A DNA stretch of 26,480 nucleotides from Thermoproteota archaeon (GTDB lineage Archaea > Thermoproteota > Korarchaeia > Korarchaeales > Korarchaeaceae), in assembly GCA_011042755.1 (NCBI GenBank), contig DRBY01000094.1, positions 1 to 26,480 of the forward strand, read 5' to 3'. Shown piece after piece: positions 1-6,362 of this stretch. The position numbers were made by a program, and so were the translations under genes. Every line of letters begins with the position of its first letter. Positions within the stretch are counted from its first letter, which is position 1. Under the pieces are notes generated by a model that was given only the letters and a program-made list of their open reading frames with translations, did not search any database and had not been told where the DNA came from.

Positions 1-2
1 GG

Positions 3-122
3 TGGGGCATGCTGGCGGGACTGCTGAGGGTTAAGAAAGTCTCAGAAGTCCTCGACATGATGAGAGACGTCGTCAGGAAGTTGGTGGTGCTGTATGGGGA
101 GGAAGAAATCACTCAAGTTTGA
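3..122 (+). CDS. C-terminal tail of an unidentified protein (partial)
   Basis: One frame is open from the left edge to a TGA at 120-122 and encodes about 39 residues ending in LYGEEEITQV. The tail is helical in character, with alternating leucine/valine and charged residues (VSEVLDMMRDVVRKLVVLY). Its end overlaps the start of the next gene by 29 bases, which is typical of the tight packing in this window. The upstream part is outside the window, so no function can be given. It could also be a chance open frame. Confidence 0.45.
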   Translation, partial: WGMLAGLLRVKKVSEVLDMMRDVVRKLVVLYGEEEITQV

Positions 123-435
123 TAAGAAATACGTCAAGCAGATCTTAGAGGGCGAGAAGGTCACAACCCTCAGGAGAACCACCAGGCTAAAGCCAGGAGA
201 CGTAGTCGACCTCGTGGCGGGTGGCGAGGTCTTCGGCGAGGCCATGGTTACCGACGTCAAGAGGGTGAGGCTCTCGGCCCTTACGGATGAAGAAGCTAGG
301 AGAGACGGCTTCGAATCCAAAGACAGGCTCATCAAGGAGCTCAGGAGGATCTACGGGAAGAAAATCGAGAAAGAAGACCAGCTCTGGATGATAGAATTCA
401 GGCTGCTGAGCGGGGAGTCTGAGGAGGAAGAGTGA
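94..435 (+). CDS. ASCH domain protein (PUA-like fold)
   Basis: The 113-residue protein matches the ASCH family in length and pattern. Near the N-terminus (residues 6-28) is the characteristic segment with KYVKQILEGEKVTTLRR, in which the lysine, glycine, threonine and arginine of the usual ILSGKKTxTIR-like motif can be seen. A beta-rich middle follows (LKPGDVVDLV, VFGEAMVTDVKRV), and near residue 95 the LWMIEF strand closes the barrel. ASCH proteins resemble PUA domains and are thought to bind RNA or modified nucleotides; a few are RNases or amidohydrolases. The specific role here is unknown. The last residues are acidic (ESEEEE). The ATG at 94 lies inside the end of the upstream frame, which suggests co-transcription. 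Confidence 0.8.
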   Translation: MGRKKSLKFDKKYVKQILEGEKVTTLRRTTRLKPGDVVDLVAGGEVFGEAMVTDVKRVRLSALTDEEARRDGFESKDRLIKELRRIYGKKIEKEDQLWMIEFRLLSGESEEEE

Positions 436-606
436 TCTTGGGGGCCTCAGATGGATCCGGGCACCCCACCGATGTCGGCGGGCCTAGCGAACACTCCTCA
501 TCGGCCCCAGGCAGATGATGAGGTGGCTCGGCAAAATTAATCCTTCTCCTCGCAGCAGACGGCTCAGAATCTCCGTCAGGGATGAGTAATTCCTCAGAAT
601 CCCAGA

Positions 607-616
607 TTTTATTAAA
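607..616 (+). promoter_or_regulatory. TATA box for the SHOCT-like gene at 638
   Basis: The sequence TTTTATTAAA is centred about 26 bases before the ATG at 638. That is the archaeal TATA-to-start distance, so the transcript is probably leaderless; no Shine-Dalgarno sequence is present. The rest of the 200-base gap from 436 to 637 shows no convincing gene or RNA. Confidence 0.6.
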
Positions 617-637
617 TCCCGGTGTTTAGTAGTTCTA

Positions 638-1000
638 ATGACTGGTGAAGACGTCAGGAGAAAGTTAAAGAAATTAGAAGAAGCCTTTAGAGAGGGAAGA
701 ATTTCAGAGGAGACTTATGAGGAGCTAAAGGAGAAGTACAAGGCAGGTCTAACGGCTTTAGAGGAGAATGTGAGGGTAAGGGAGGCGTTTAGCCTTCCAG
801 AACACATCAAAAGGTTGCAGATGGAGGGGTTGATCGTCGCAGCAACTGTTCAGAAGGAGGGGCCAAGTGCCCCAAGGAGGTGGAAGCGGACAAAGTGGGA
901 CCCCAAGGTCTACGTCAGGAACGTTGCGGATGCCATTCTCTACGGAGGCTTTTCCTACTTCAGAAGTGGAGATTGGGGTTTTCTGAAGGAGGCGGAATAA
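638..1000 (+). CDS. SHOCT-like N-terminal domain protein, possibly cut short by a frameshift
   Basis: The 120-residue frame begins with a charged helical hairpin (residues 1-45) containing EGRISEETYEELKEKY. This follows the pattern of SHOCT-type short domains, with a glycine turn, an Ile-x-x-x-x-Tyr and a lysine-rich second helix. The same motif occurs four times in the coiled-coil protein at 17172. The remainder (DPKVYVRNVADAILYGGF) is not recognised. The frame ends abruptly at a TAA (998-1000), and a second coding-like frame, one base out of phase, runs on to 1308. One T missing from the TTTT run at 979-982 would join the two into a protein of about 223 residues. The start is set by the TATA box 26 bases upstream. 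Function unknown. Confidence 0.55.
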   Translation: MTGEDVRRKLKKLEEAFREGRISEETYEELKEKYKAGLTALEENVRVREAFSLPEHIKRLQMEGLIVAATVQKEGPSAPRRWKRTKWDPKVYVRNVADAILYGGFSYFRSGDWGFLKEAE

Positions 1001-1011
1001 AGAAGAAGTTC

Positions 1012-1308
1012 ATGATAGGCGAATTCGTGGCGTCGACATGGGTTCTTACGGGCCCAAATTCTAGGAAAACCATGGGAGAAGGGATGTGGGTGCCAGCAGA
1101 AGAAGGCCTGACCTTGGAACAGCTCTACGAGAAGCTCAGGTCTATGACCGAGAGGGCTAAGGAGACTAGAGTGGAAGACCTGATAGCCCATGCTTACGCT
1201 TGTCACAGGGCAGGAGACGTGTGGATAGCCACCTCCTCGACTATGGGCCCGAGGAAGATGAGCGAACTCCCTTATGCCTACTGGTCGGTGACTCCCATCC
1301 TAGTCTAG
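1012..1308 (+). CDS. Hypothetical protein, or the second half of the gene at 638
   Basis: This frame, one base out of phase with the preceding gene, encodes about 98 residues from the ATG at 1012. It reads like real protein (EGLTLEQLYEKLRSM, then RVEDLIAHAYACHRAGDVWI) and ends in SVTPILV. Upstream of about 982 the same frame is rich in Arg and Cys and looks like the shadow of the neighbouring gene. The ATG has only a weak purine run before it (AGAAGAAG), so an independent start is doubtful and a frameshifted continuation of the 638 gene is at least as likely. I do not recognise the family. Confidence 0.5.
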   Translation: MIGEFVASTWVLTGPNSRKTMGEGMWVPAEEGLTLEQLYEKLRSMTERAKETRVEDLIAHAYACHRAGDVWIATSSTMGPRKMSELPYAYWSVTPILV

Positions 1309-1474
1309 CTAGTTTCTGTTAGGAGGATTGAGAATCAACACGGGGCGTCGTTTAGGCCAATTTCCAGTCTATGAGAGGCTCAAACTATTCTGTAGATGAT
1401 GATTCGCTGGCCTTACTGATCCAAACGACTTATCCTTTTTGTAAGTTAAAAAATCGTTCATTTTATCCTGACTG

Positions 1475-1507
1475 CGTTACCATCTTTCAGAAAAAGTCAT
1501 GGTAACG
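1475..1507. repeat. Perfect 9-bp inverted repeat in an intergenic gap
   Basis: CGTTACCAT (1475-1483) and ATGGTAACG (1499-1507) are perfect inverted repeats separated by 15 bases. They lie in the 282-base gap between the end of the plus-strand gene at 1308 and the end of the minus-strand gene at 1591. There is no T-tract directly after the stem, so an ordinary terminator is not obvious. It could be a transcript end, a protein-binding site or chance. I see nothing else of note in the gap. Confidence 0.5.
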
Positions 1508-1590
1508 GAAATCCCGAACTAATTAAGGGTTGCGCGAACTCGGGGCCGTGCGGTACCTAGAGCCGCAAGAGACGCACGTAAGCGCGTCAC

Positions 1591-1890
1591 TCAGGTCGTC
1601 CACCACTTCCTCTTGAACTTCTCCGACGGCAACTCGACCCTGCCCTTTGGTTCCTCCCATCCAGCGTAGAAGAGTTCCCTATTCAGTCTCGCGAGCCTCT
1701 CGGCCATTTCTCGGGTCATCCTCTTCCCGAGTTCTTCCCATATTCGACTTATGACGATAGATACCTCCGAAGGACTGACCCCGAAGTTGCTCTTGAGGCA
1801 ACCTAAGCACCATTTCCAGGTCTTCTTCCCTTTAACATAGGCCCGAATCACTCCTCGAGCGTATCTGAACCTAAGCTTATCAAAGTTCAA
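1591..1890 (-). CDS. Small hypothetical basic protein
   Basis: The 99-residue protein is very basic and rich in Trp and Arg, with a pair of cysteines in WCLGCLKSNFGVSPSEVS (about residues 27-44) and a helical arginine-rich second half (EELGKRMTREMAERLARL). The Cys-x-x-Cys followed by basic helices suggests a small nucleic-acid-binding protein, but no second cysteine pair is visible and I do not recognise the family. The start is a TTG, chosen because GGTGA sits 4 bases before it. It lies 100 bases downstream of the Mrr-type gene on the same strand, so it could be co-transcribed with it. Confidence 0.6.
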   Translation of the reverse strand: MNFDKLRFRYARGVIRAYVKGKKTWKWCLGCLKSNFGVSPSEVSIVISRIWEELGKRMTREMAERLARLNRELFYAGWEEPKGRVELPSEKFKRKWWTT

Positions 1891-1990
1891 GTTCTCACCT
1901 ACGTCAATTGTCGATCTAGGTCTACTTAAGCTTTATCACAGAGAACGATGATACGACCTCCGTTCCACCTCCTGAAAGACCAGTATGTCT

Positions 1991-3040
1991 TCATGCCTCA
2001 CGCGCGACTTGATCCAAGCCGTACCTCCTCTTTATGAGCGCTATTACCGGCTTTAGGACCTGCCTCACGACCCACCTCAGGGCTTCAGATCTTGCCACGA
2101 CTCGAGCGATTGGCGGGGAAACCATGTAGTAGGTTCTGACTAGAAGCCTGCCGAGGGAGTTCTTCAACAGGACCGTGTCCCTGTAGAACCTGAGAATGCA
2201 GAGCTCGGCAGCCATCGGGGTGCCGAACGCGGCCGTCGCTATGAAGCAGCGGGATATTTTGATCTCAAACGTTCGCTCGAGCAGCTTCTCCCCAGAGGCT
2301 ATTATCGTCACGTTCAGGAACACGCACTTGCCACCGACTGGAGGGCTCACTATCTTGACTGAAAACGTGTTTGGGCCGGGGAACAGGTCTCTCAGCACCT
2401 TCTCCTTGCTGACGAGAGGATGCCACGCTTCATCGTACAGGATGTGCCTGGCTCTGGCGGCGTGGATGACCCTGTCCGACCTGTTGACTACGGTGTAGCT
2501 TATCTGGAGTTCCCGCCCTCGCTTGACCTCGCGCACGAAGTACCGGAAATCCGTAATCAGCAGCTCTCGCGGTCGGGTCTCTGAGTAAAGCCTCCTGAGT
2601 GCAATGCCCTCGTACTCCTCGAACTCAGCTCGCTCTCGGGCTTGCTCTCTCAGCAGGCTCTTGAGCTTGGGGAGGTCCCAAAGCTCTATGTTGGTCGACT
2701 TCGCGTAGCGTATTGCTCCCTCGGTGAAGCCCGAGGTTGAGACTATGATCCCCTTCTCGATGCCGAGGTCTTGGATCTCATCCCTCAGCTTCATCACGGC
2801 ATCCTTCATGACGGGGGAAGCGTGGCGCTTGCACTCGACGGCAACCCTAACCTCGCCTAGGGGGGTCTCGTAGGTCGCCAAGACATCTATCTCGTGGCTC
2901 ACGCCCGAAACTCCAGTCAATCTCACGTTTCTCTGAACCCTGTACCCTCTGCTGCTGAATATCCCCGCTACGACCTCCTCCAAGTCCCGCCAATCAAGCG
3001 CGCGTTCGCGTCTGTGGCTAGGCCGATGGGGCCTATCCAT
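1991..3040 (-). CDS. Mrr-type restriction endonuclease-like protein with C-terminal CFI-box domain
   Basis: Residues 14-125 form an Mrr-like PD-(D/E)xK nuclease domain. It opens with WRDLEEVVAGIFSSRGY, then carries the catalytic set HEIDVLA (Asp52) and VAVECKRH (Glu69, Lys71), then the GIIVSTSGFTEGAIRYA segment typical of Mrr-like folds. Residues 150-260 are a beta-rich, immunoglobulin-like middle (LQISYTVVNRSDRVIHAARA). From residue 265 the sequence is a clear CFI-box C-terminal region: CFIATAAFGTPMAAEL, then LGRLLVRTYYMVSPPIARVV. The nuclease core has every residue expected for Mg-dependent cleavage. Mrr-family enzymes often cut modified DNA; the CFI-box has no settled function. No methyltransferase or other defence gene adjoins it. 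ATG start at 3040. Confidence 0.85.
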   Translation of the reverse strand: MDRPHRPSHRRERALDWRDLEEVVAGIFSSRGYRVQRNVRLTGVSGVSHEIDVLATYETPLGEVRVAVECKRHASPVMKDAVMKLRDEIQDLGIEKGIIVSTSGFTEGAIRYAKSTNIELWDLPKLKSLLREQARERAEFEEYEGIALRRLYSETRPRELLITDFRYFVREVKRGRELQISYTVVNRSDRVIHAARARHILYDEAWHPLVSKEKVLRDLFPGPNTFSVKIVSPPVGGKCVFLNVTIIASGEKLLERTFEIKISRCFIATAAFGTPMAAELCILRFYRDTVLLKNSLGRLLVRTYYMVSPPIARVVARSEALRWVVRQVLKPVIALIKRRYGLDQVAREA

Positions 3041-3071
3041 CGAACATTAGTGTGGGTGATTCCTTTTAGTG

Positions 3072-3083
3072 TTCACGCGTGAA
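3072..3083. promoter_or_regulatory. 12-bp palindrome upstream of the Mrr-type gene
   Basis: TTCACGCGTGAA is a perfect 12-bp palindrome 32 bases upstream of the ATG at 3040. A second copy of the half-site, CGCGTGA, occurs at about 3100-3106. The position suits a repressor operator for the nuclease gene, but no cognate regulator is visible nearby, so this is only a candidate. Confidence 0.4.
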
Positions 3084-3088
3084 TTAAA

Positions 3089-3299
3089 TCAACCATTTTC
3101 GCGTGAGAGAGTATACCTTTTCTCTTCGATCTCAAACCAGATCGCCTCCACGGGAGAGAGCTGCGTCTCAAAGGCCTTCCTGAAGTTCAGGGTTCATAGA
3201 GTCAATTTCATCCACCTTCCTCAGGGCCAGCACCTTCGACTTCAGCGAGCACGCTGGTACTCGGGGGCTCATGCCAGAGGCCGACTTCGGGAAGGACAT
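3089..3299 (-). pseudogene. Possible relic of a small gene, broken by a frameshift
   Basis: On the minus strand an ATG at 3297-3299 opens a 43-codon frame with coding-like sequence (LALRKVDEIDSMNPEL) ending at TGA 3168-3170. Overlapping it, the next frame continues in the same style (RKAFETQLSPVEAIWFEIEE) to a TGA at 3089-3091. Joining them needs one frame change near 3170-3180 and gives a protein of about 65 residues. It could be a decayed gene or a sequencing error. The family is not recognised. The rest of the 3041-3509 gap holds only the palindrome at 3072 and the promoter of the dehydrogenase gene. Confidence 0.3.
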
Positions 3300-3463
3300 A
3301 GCCTTGTCATTATGGTATATTCACTCTGCTCAGATCGATTATGTCCTCTAGACGAATGTATATCACAGTAAGCCGTGTTTTCAGAAGCCAGTTCCCCAAA
3401 ATGCCATGAGATCTGCCGGTTTAGGCCATTCTACCAGCGTAGAAGGGTACTCGCTCCAATGTG

Positions 3464-3487
3464 TCAATCTTTTTAATAAAAGATTGA
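3464..3487. promoter_or_regulatory. TATA box inside a 24-bp palindrome, gdhA promoter
   Basis: TCAATCTTTT (3464-3473) and AAAAGATTGA (3478-3487) are perfect inverted arms around TAAT. The centre contains the A/T-rich TATA element, placing the expected start of transcription near 3501, just before the ATG at 3510. GAGGTG at 3497-3502 could act as a Shine-Dalgarno sequence if transcription starts slightly earlier. A symmetric site on top of a TATA box is a classic arrangement for repression by blocking TBP. Confidence 0.55.
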
Positions 3488-3509
3488 GGCGTCCGCGAGG
3501 TGCCCGCGT

Positions 3510-4832
3510 ATGGGAGACTCTATTCCGCCTGCTGAGGAGATGTACCTGATTACCGGGGGAGCTGCGCCTTCTGAGATGAACCCCTGGCTCAACTTCCTGA
3601 AGCTGCTGGAGAGATCCGCCAAGACCATGAATCTAGAGCCGGGTTACTACAGGATCCTCGCCACCCCCAAGAGGGTCTTGGAGGTCCAGCTTCCCGTGAA
3701 GATGGACGACGGCAGGATTGAGGTCTTCGTCGGATGGAGAGTGCAGCACAACGACGCTAGGGGGCCGTGCAAGGGTGGAATAAGGTACCACCCGGCCGTC
3801 AACGAGGACGAGGTTAAGGCCCTCGCCGCCTGGATGTCCATCAAGACCGCTGTGGTCGACATCCCCTACGGTGGCGCGAAGGGAGGCATTAGGGTCGATC
3901 CACACAAGCTGAGCATAAACGAGCTTGAGAGGCTCACCAGGAGGTACACCTGGGCCATAGCCCCCATAATCGGCGTCGACATCGACATACCGGCTCCTGA
4001 CGTCTACACAAGCCCCAGGGAGATGGCCTGGATCTACGACACCTACAGCCAGATCAAGGGCTATCCGGAGCCCGGCGTCATAACCGGCAAGCCTCTCGAG
4101 GTCGGAGGCAGCGAGGGCAGAAAGGAGGCCACAGCCAGGGGTCTGCAGTACACGGTTGAGGAGGCTGTCAAGGTCCTCAACATCGACCCTAAGAGCGCGA
4201 CCTGCGCCGTGCAGGGCTACGGAAATGCTGGGTACTTCTCAGCCAAGTTCATGCATGAGCTGGGCATGAAGGTCGTCGCTGTGAGCGACAGCAAGGGCGC
4301 CATCTACAACCCGGATGGCCTCGACCCTGACGCGGTACTCAAGCACAAGAGGGAGACCCGCAGCGTGAAGGACTTCCCAGGCGCCACAAACCTCGACCCC
4401 GATCCGAAGGTGGCCAACGCGAAGCTGCTCGAGCTTGACGTCGACGTGCTCATCCCCGCCGCCATAGAGAACGTGATAACCAAGGAGAACGCCGACAGGA
4501 TAAAAGCCAAGCTCATTGCTGAGGCTGCCAACGGACCCACCACGCCCGAGGCCGACCTGATCCTCCACGAGAAGGGCATACTGGTGATACCCGACGTGCT
4601 GGCCAACGCGGGAGGCGTCACCGTCAGCTACTTCGAGTGGGTGCAGGCCAGAACCAGGGAGTGGTGGGACGTCGAGACCGTCAGGCAGAAGCTCAGGGCT
4701 AGGATGACCAAGTCCTTCAGGGACATCTACAACCTACGCAACGAGAAGAACATCGACATGAGGACTGCCGCCTACTGGCTCGCCATCGACCGCATCGTGG
4801 CCGCGATGAGGGCTCGCGGCATCTGGCCGTGA
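3510..4832 (+). CDS. gdhA: Glutamate dehydrogenase (NAD(P)-dependent)
   Basis: This 440-residue enzyme catalyses reversible oxidative deamination of glutamate to 2-oxoglutarate and ammonia. It has the full length and layout of hexameric archaeal glutamate dehydrogenases. The substrate-binding segment is GPCKGGIRYHP (Lys88 region), the catalytic lysine is Lys124 in PYGGAKGGI, the nucleotide-binding loop is VQGYGNAG (residues 234-241), and the late signature is ANAGGVTVSYFEWVQ. The N-terminus (about 25 residues before NPWLNFLKLLERSA) is slightly longer than in many relatives. Codon choice is unlike most neighbours: it strongly favours C-ending codons (GAC, AAC, TAC, ATC), as expected for a highly expressed gene. 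A palindrome over its TATA box suggests regulation, perhaps by nitrogen or energy state. NAD versus NADP preference cannot be read from the sequence alone. Confidence 0.97.
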   Translation: MGDSIPPAEEMYLITGGAAPSEMNPWLNFLKLLERSAKTMNLEPGYYRILATPKRVLEVQLPVKMDDGRIEVFVGWRVQHNDARGPCKGGIRYHPAVNEDEVKALAAWMSIKTAVVDIPYGGAKGGIRVDPHKLSINELERLTRRYTWAIAPIIGVDIDIPAPDVYTSPREMAWIYDTYSQIKGYPEPGVITGKPLEVGGSEGRKEATARGLQYTVEEAVKVLNIDPKSATCAVQGYGNAGYFSAKFMHELGMKVVAVSDSKGAIYNPDGLDPDAVLKHKRETRSVKDFPGATNLDPDPKVANAKLLELDVDVLIPAAIENVITKENADRIKAKLIAEAANGPTTPEADLILHEKGILVIPDVLANAGGVTVSYFEWVQARTREWWDVETVRQKLRARMTKSFRDIYNLRNEKNIDMRTAAYWLAIDRIVAAMRARGIWP

Positions 4833-4890
4833 GCCGCCCCAACCCCCTTTCACTCAACTTTTTGTCGTGTCACTCGCAGTAGAATCTAAA

Positions 4891-5487
4891 ATGGATCCTA
4901 GGGAAGACCTAGCCCGTATCGCGAGGTTGCTCTACGCCAGAGGGCTCATCACGGCAGCAGGAGGGAATTTGAGTGTGAGGATCTCAGACGATCTGTTCTG
5001 GATAACTCCCTCCGGCCCTCATAAGGGGGGTCTCAGCCCCTCTGACATGGTGTTGATGAGCACATCTGGGGAGGTAGTTGAGGCCAGCCTAAGGAGGCCG
5101 TCGTCTGAGTGGAGAATGCATGCAGCTATCTACAAAGTGAGGAGTGATGCGAAGGCTGTGGTTCACGCGCACGGATCTCTGTCTACTACTCTAGCCACAT
5201 TGATCGGGGGAATTACACCTTTAAGCGAGGAGGGCGTGATATACTTGGGCGGCAGGGTTCAGGTAGTTCCGTGGAGGAGAGCGGGCACTTGGGATCTAGC
5301 AAATGCCGTAGCTGAAGCTCTAGAAGACTCAAACATCGTGGTGATAGAGAGACACGGCTCGGTTGCAGTGGGCCCTAACTTAGAGGTCGCTTGCGCTAGA
5401 GTTGAGTCTCTAGAAGAGGCAGCAGAGCATCTGCGTGCTGTTCTCAGGTCTGGCCGCGGTGGATGGAGGTCAGTTCTCTGGCCTTAG
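4891..5487 (+). CDS. Class II aldolase/adducin family protein (fuculose-phosphate aldolase-like)
   Basis: Zinc-dependent class II aldolases of this family cleave sugar phosphates such as L-fuculose 1-phosphate, and related members act in methionine salvage. The visible motifs are GGNLSVRI and ITPSGPHKG for phosphate binding, the candidate catalytic Glu73 in SSEWRMH, and the zinc ligands His92 and His94 in VVHAHG and His155 in ERHGSVAVG. At 198 residues it has the normal family length. I chose the ATG at 4891 because family members usually start close to this helix and a T-rich element lies about 30 bases upstream. An in-frame GTG at 4867 would add 8 residues. It follows gdhA by 58 bases, and its 3' end overlaps the convergent hydrolase gene by 18 bases. 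The true substrate is unknown. Confidence 0.85.
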   Translation: MDPREDLARIARLLYARGLITAAGGNLSVRISDDLFWITPSGPHKGGLSPSDMVLMSTSGEVVEASLRRPSSEWRMHAAIYKVRSDAKAVVHAHGSLSTTLATLIGGITPLSEEGVIYLGGRVQVVPWRRAGTWDLANAVAEALEDSNIVVIERHGSVAVGPNLEVACARVESLEEAAEHLRAVLRSGRGGWRSVLWP

Positions 5488-6114
5488 GATGACAACCTCG
5501 CACGCCTTCACCATATCTTTGAACTTCTCTGCATCTCTTTTTGACCCCGCAACCGAGCCGTAGTGCATTGGGATTGCTACCTTGGGTCGGATGATCTCTG
5601 CGGCCTTGGCCGCCTCTTCAGCATCCATGACGTAGGTTCCGCTAACTGGGAGGAGAGCAACATCTACCTCGAGTTCTTCCATCTCCGGAATAAGGTCTGT
5701 GTCGCCTGCGTGGTAGACGCGAACTCCTGAGAGTTCCAGTATGTAGCCCACGTAATCTTTCTCCCTCGGATGGAAATTCTTCCGCGCTGGGTGAACGTTG
5801 TAGGCTGGAATGGCCTCGATTATGGCCCCCTTAACCTCGAGCCGTTCCCCTGGCTTGATGGGTATCCTCTCTCCACCCAAACTCCCGAGCTTCTTTATGC
5901 AGCTGGGGGGCGCCACTATCGTGGTCTGAGAGCCCGATATCTTCTTGACATCCTCTCTCGAACAGTGATCATAGTGATCGTGCGTGATCAGCACGAGGTC
6001 GGCTGTCGGCCCGCCACCTATCACGTAGGGATCTATGTAAACAGTCATCGTGTCGGAAATCCTGAAGGCAGCGTTGCCCAGCCAGACAATCTTGAGCGGG
6101 CCATACTCGTACAA
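5470..6114 (-). CDS. Metallo-beta-lactamase-fold hydrolase (UPF0173-like)
   Basis: The 214-residue protein is a compact metallo-hydrolase. Metal ligands are in THDHYDH (His45, His47, Asp49, His50), HAGDTD and IPMHYGS. This set matches the UPF0173/L-ascorbate lactonase-like branch rather than beta-CASP nucleases, since no beta-CASP domain is present. The substrate is unknown. I chose the TTG at 6114 because GGGGAG lies 6 bases before it and a TATA-like ATTAAATA (6150-6157) lies about 36 bases upstream of the start. The protein then begins with YEYGPLKIVWLGNAAF, which fits family N-termini. A TTG at 6144 would add 10 residues but lies too close to that TATA box. Upstream is a possible structured leader RNA. 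Confidence 0.88.
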   Translation of the reverse strand: MYEYGPLKIVWLGNAAFRISDTMTVYIDPYVIGGGPTADLVLITHDHYDHCSREDVKKISGSQTTIVAPPSCIKKLGSLGGERIPIKPGERLEVKGAIIEAIPAYNVHPARKNFHPREKDYVGYILELSGVRVYHAGDTDLIPEMEELEVDVALLPVSGTYVMDAEEAAKAAEIIRPKVAIPMHYGSVAGSKRDAEKFKDMVKACEVVILRPEN

Positions 6115-6149
6115 GAAAATCTCCCCATGACTTAGTTGATGCAATCGTC

Positions 6150-6157
6150 TATTTAAT
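6150..6157 (-). promoter_or_regulatory. Proximal TATA box of the metallo-hydrolase gene
   Basis: On the minus strand ATTAAATA predicts a transcription start near 6127, just ahead of the Shine-Dalgarno sequence GGGGAG at 6121-6126 and the TTG at 6114. This gives a leader of roughly 12 bases. A second, distal TATA box lies at 6268-6275. Confidence 0.5.
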
Positions 6158-6165
6158 CAAGGTGA

Positions 6166-6245
6166 CGGAGGGCGGTCCCCTGAAGCCCAGGCAGCTCAAC
6201 GGCCGGAGCCTCGCCGCCGGGAGTAACAGGTCATCCCACCCTCCG
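6166..6245 (-). ncRNA. Candidate structured RNA or 5' leader upstream of the metallo-hydrolase
   Basis: An 80-base GC-rich element is closed by a 9-bp stem: CGGAGGGTG (6245 to 6237 on the minus strand) pairs with CGCCCTCCG (6174 to 6166), with one G-U wobble. On the plus strand that wobble becomes an A-C mismatch, so the minus strand is the likelier RNA. Inside, short hairpins can form, for example CCTG/CAGG around GGCTT, and GGGA/TCCC. A TATA-like TATTTATC (6268-6275) sits about 26 bases before the first base of the stem. It could be a free small RNA or a leader of the gene starting at 6114. It matches no riboswitch, SRP, RNase P or tRNA pattern I know. Confidence 0.35.
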
Positions 6246-6267
6246 AGCCCGCGCTGGCGGATTCCAA

Positions 6268-6275
6268 GATAAATA
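6268..6275 (-). promoter_or_regulatory. Distal TATA box preceding the structured element
   Basis: TATTTATC on the minus strand is centred about 26 bases before position 6245, the base of the predicted stem. This spacing is what an archaeal promoter for a transcript beginning with that stem would show. The rest of 6145-6362 contains a short GC hairpin (GCTCGG/CCGAGC at about 6301-6314) but no gene. Confidence 0.35.
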
Positions 6276-6362
6276 CGCTGGAGTCATCCCTTCAGCTGAC
6301 GCTCGGCTCCGAGCACGTGCGATTGAAGTGATTCATCCAAGCAGATGCTCTGGCTGGGATGG

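Noticed and set aside
880..1011. Upstream extension of the frame ending at 1308
   Set aside because: This part is Arg/Cys-rich and overlaps the clearly coding frame of the 638 gene; it reads as a shadow until about 982.
1396..1419. C/D-box guide RNA candidate: ATGATGA followed after 13 bases by CTGA
   Set aside because: No second C'/D pair or terminal stem follows, so only half of a guide RNA is present.
2196..2498. Plus-strand open frame opposite the CFI-box region
   Set aside because: Shadow of the minus-strand nuclease gene; serine/leucine-rich composition and no ribosome-binding site.
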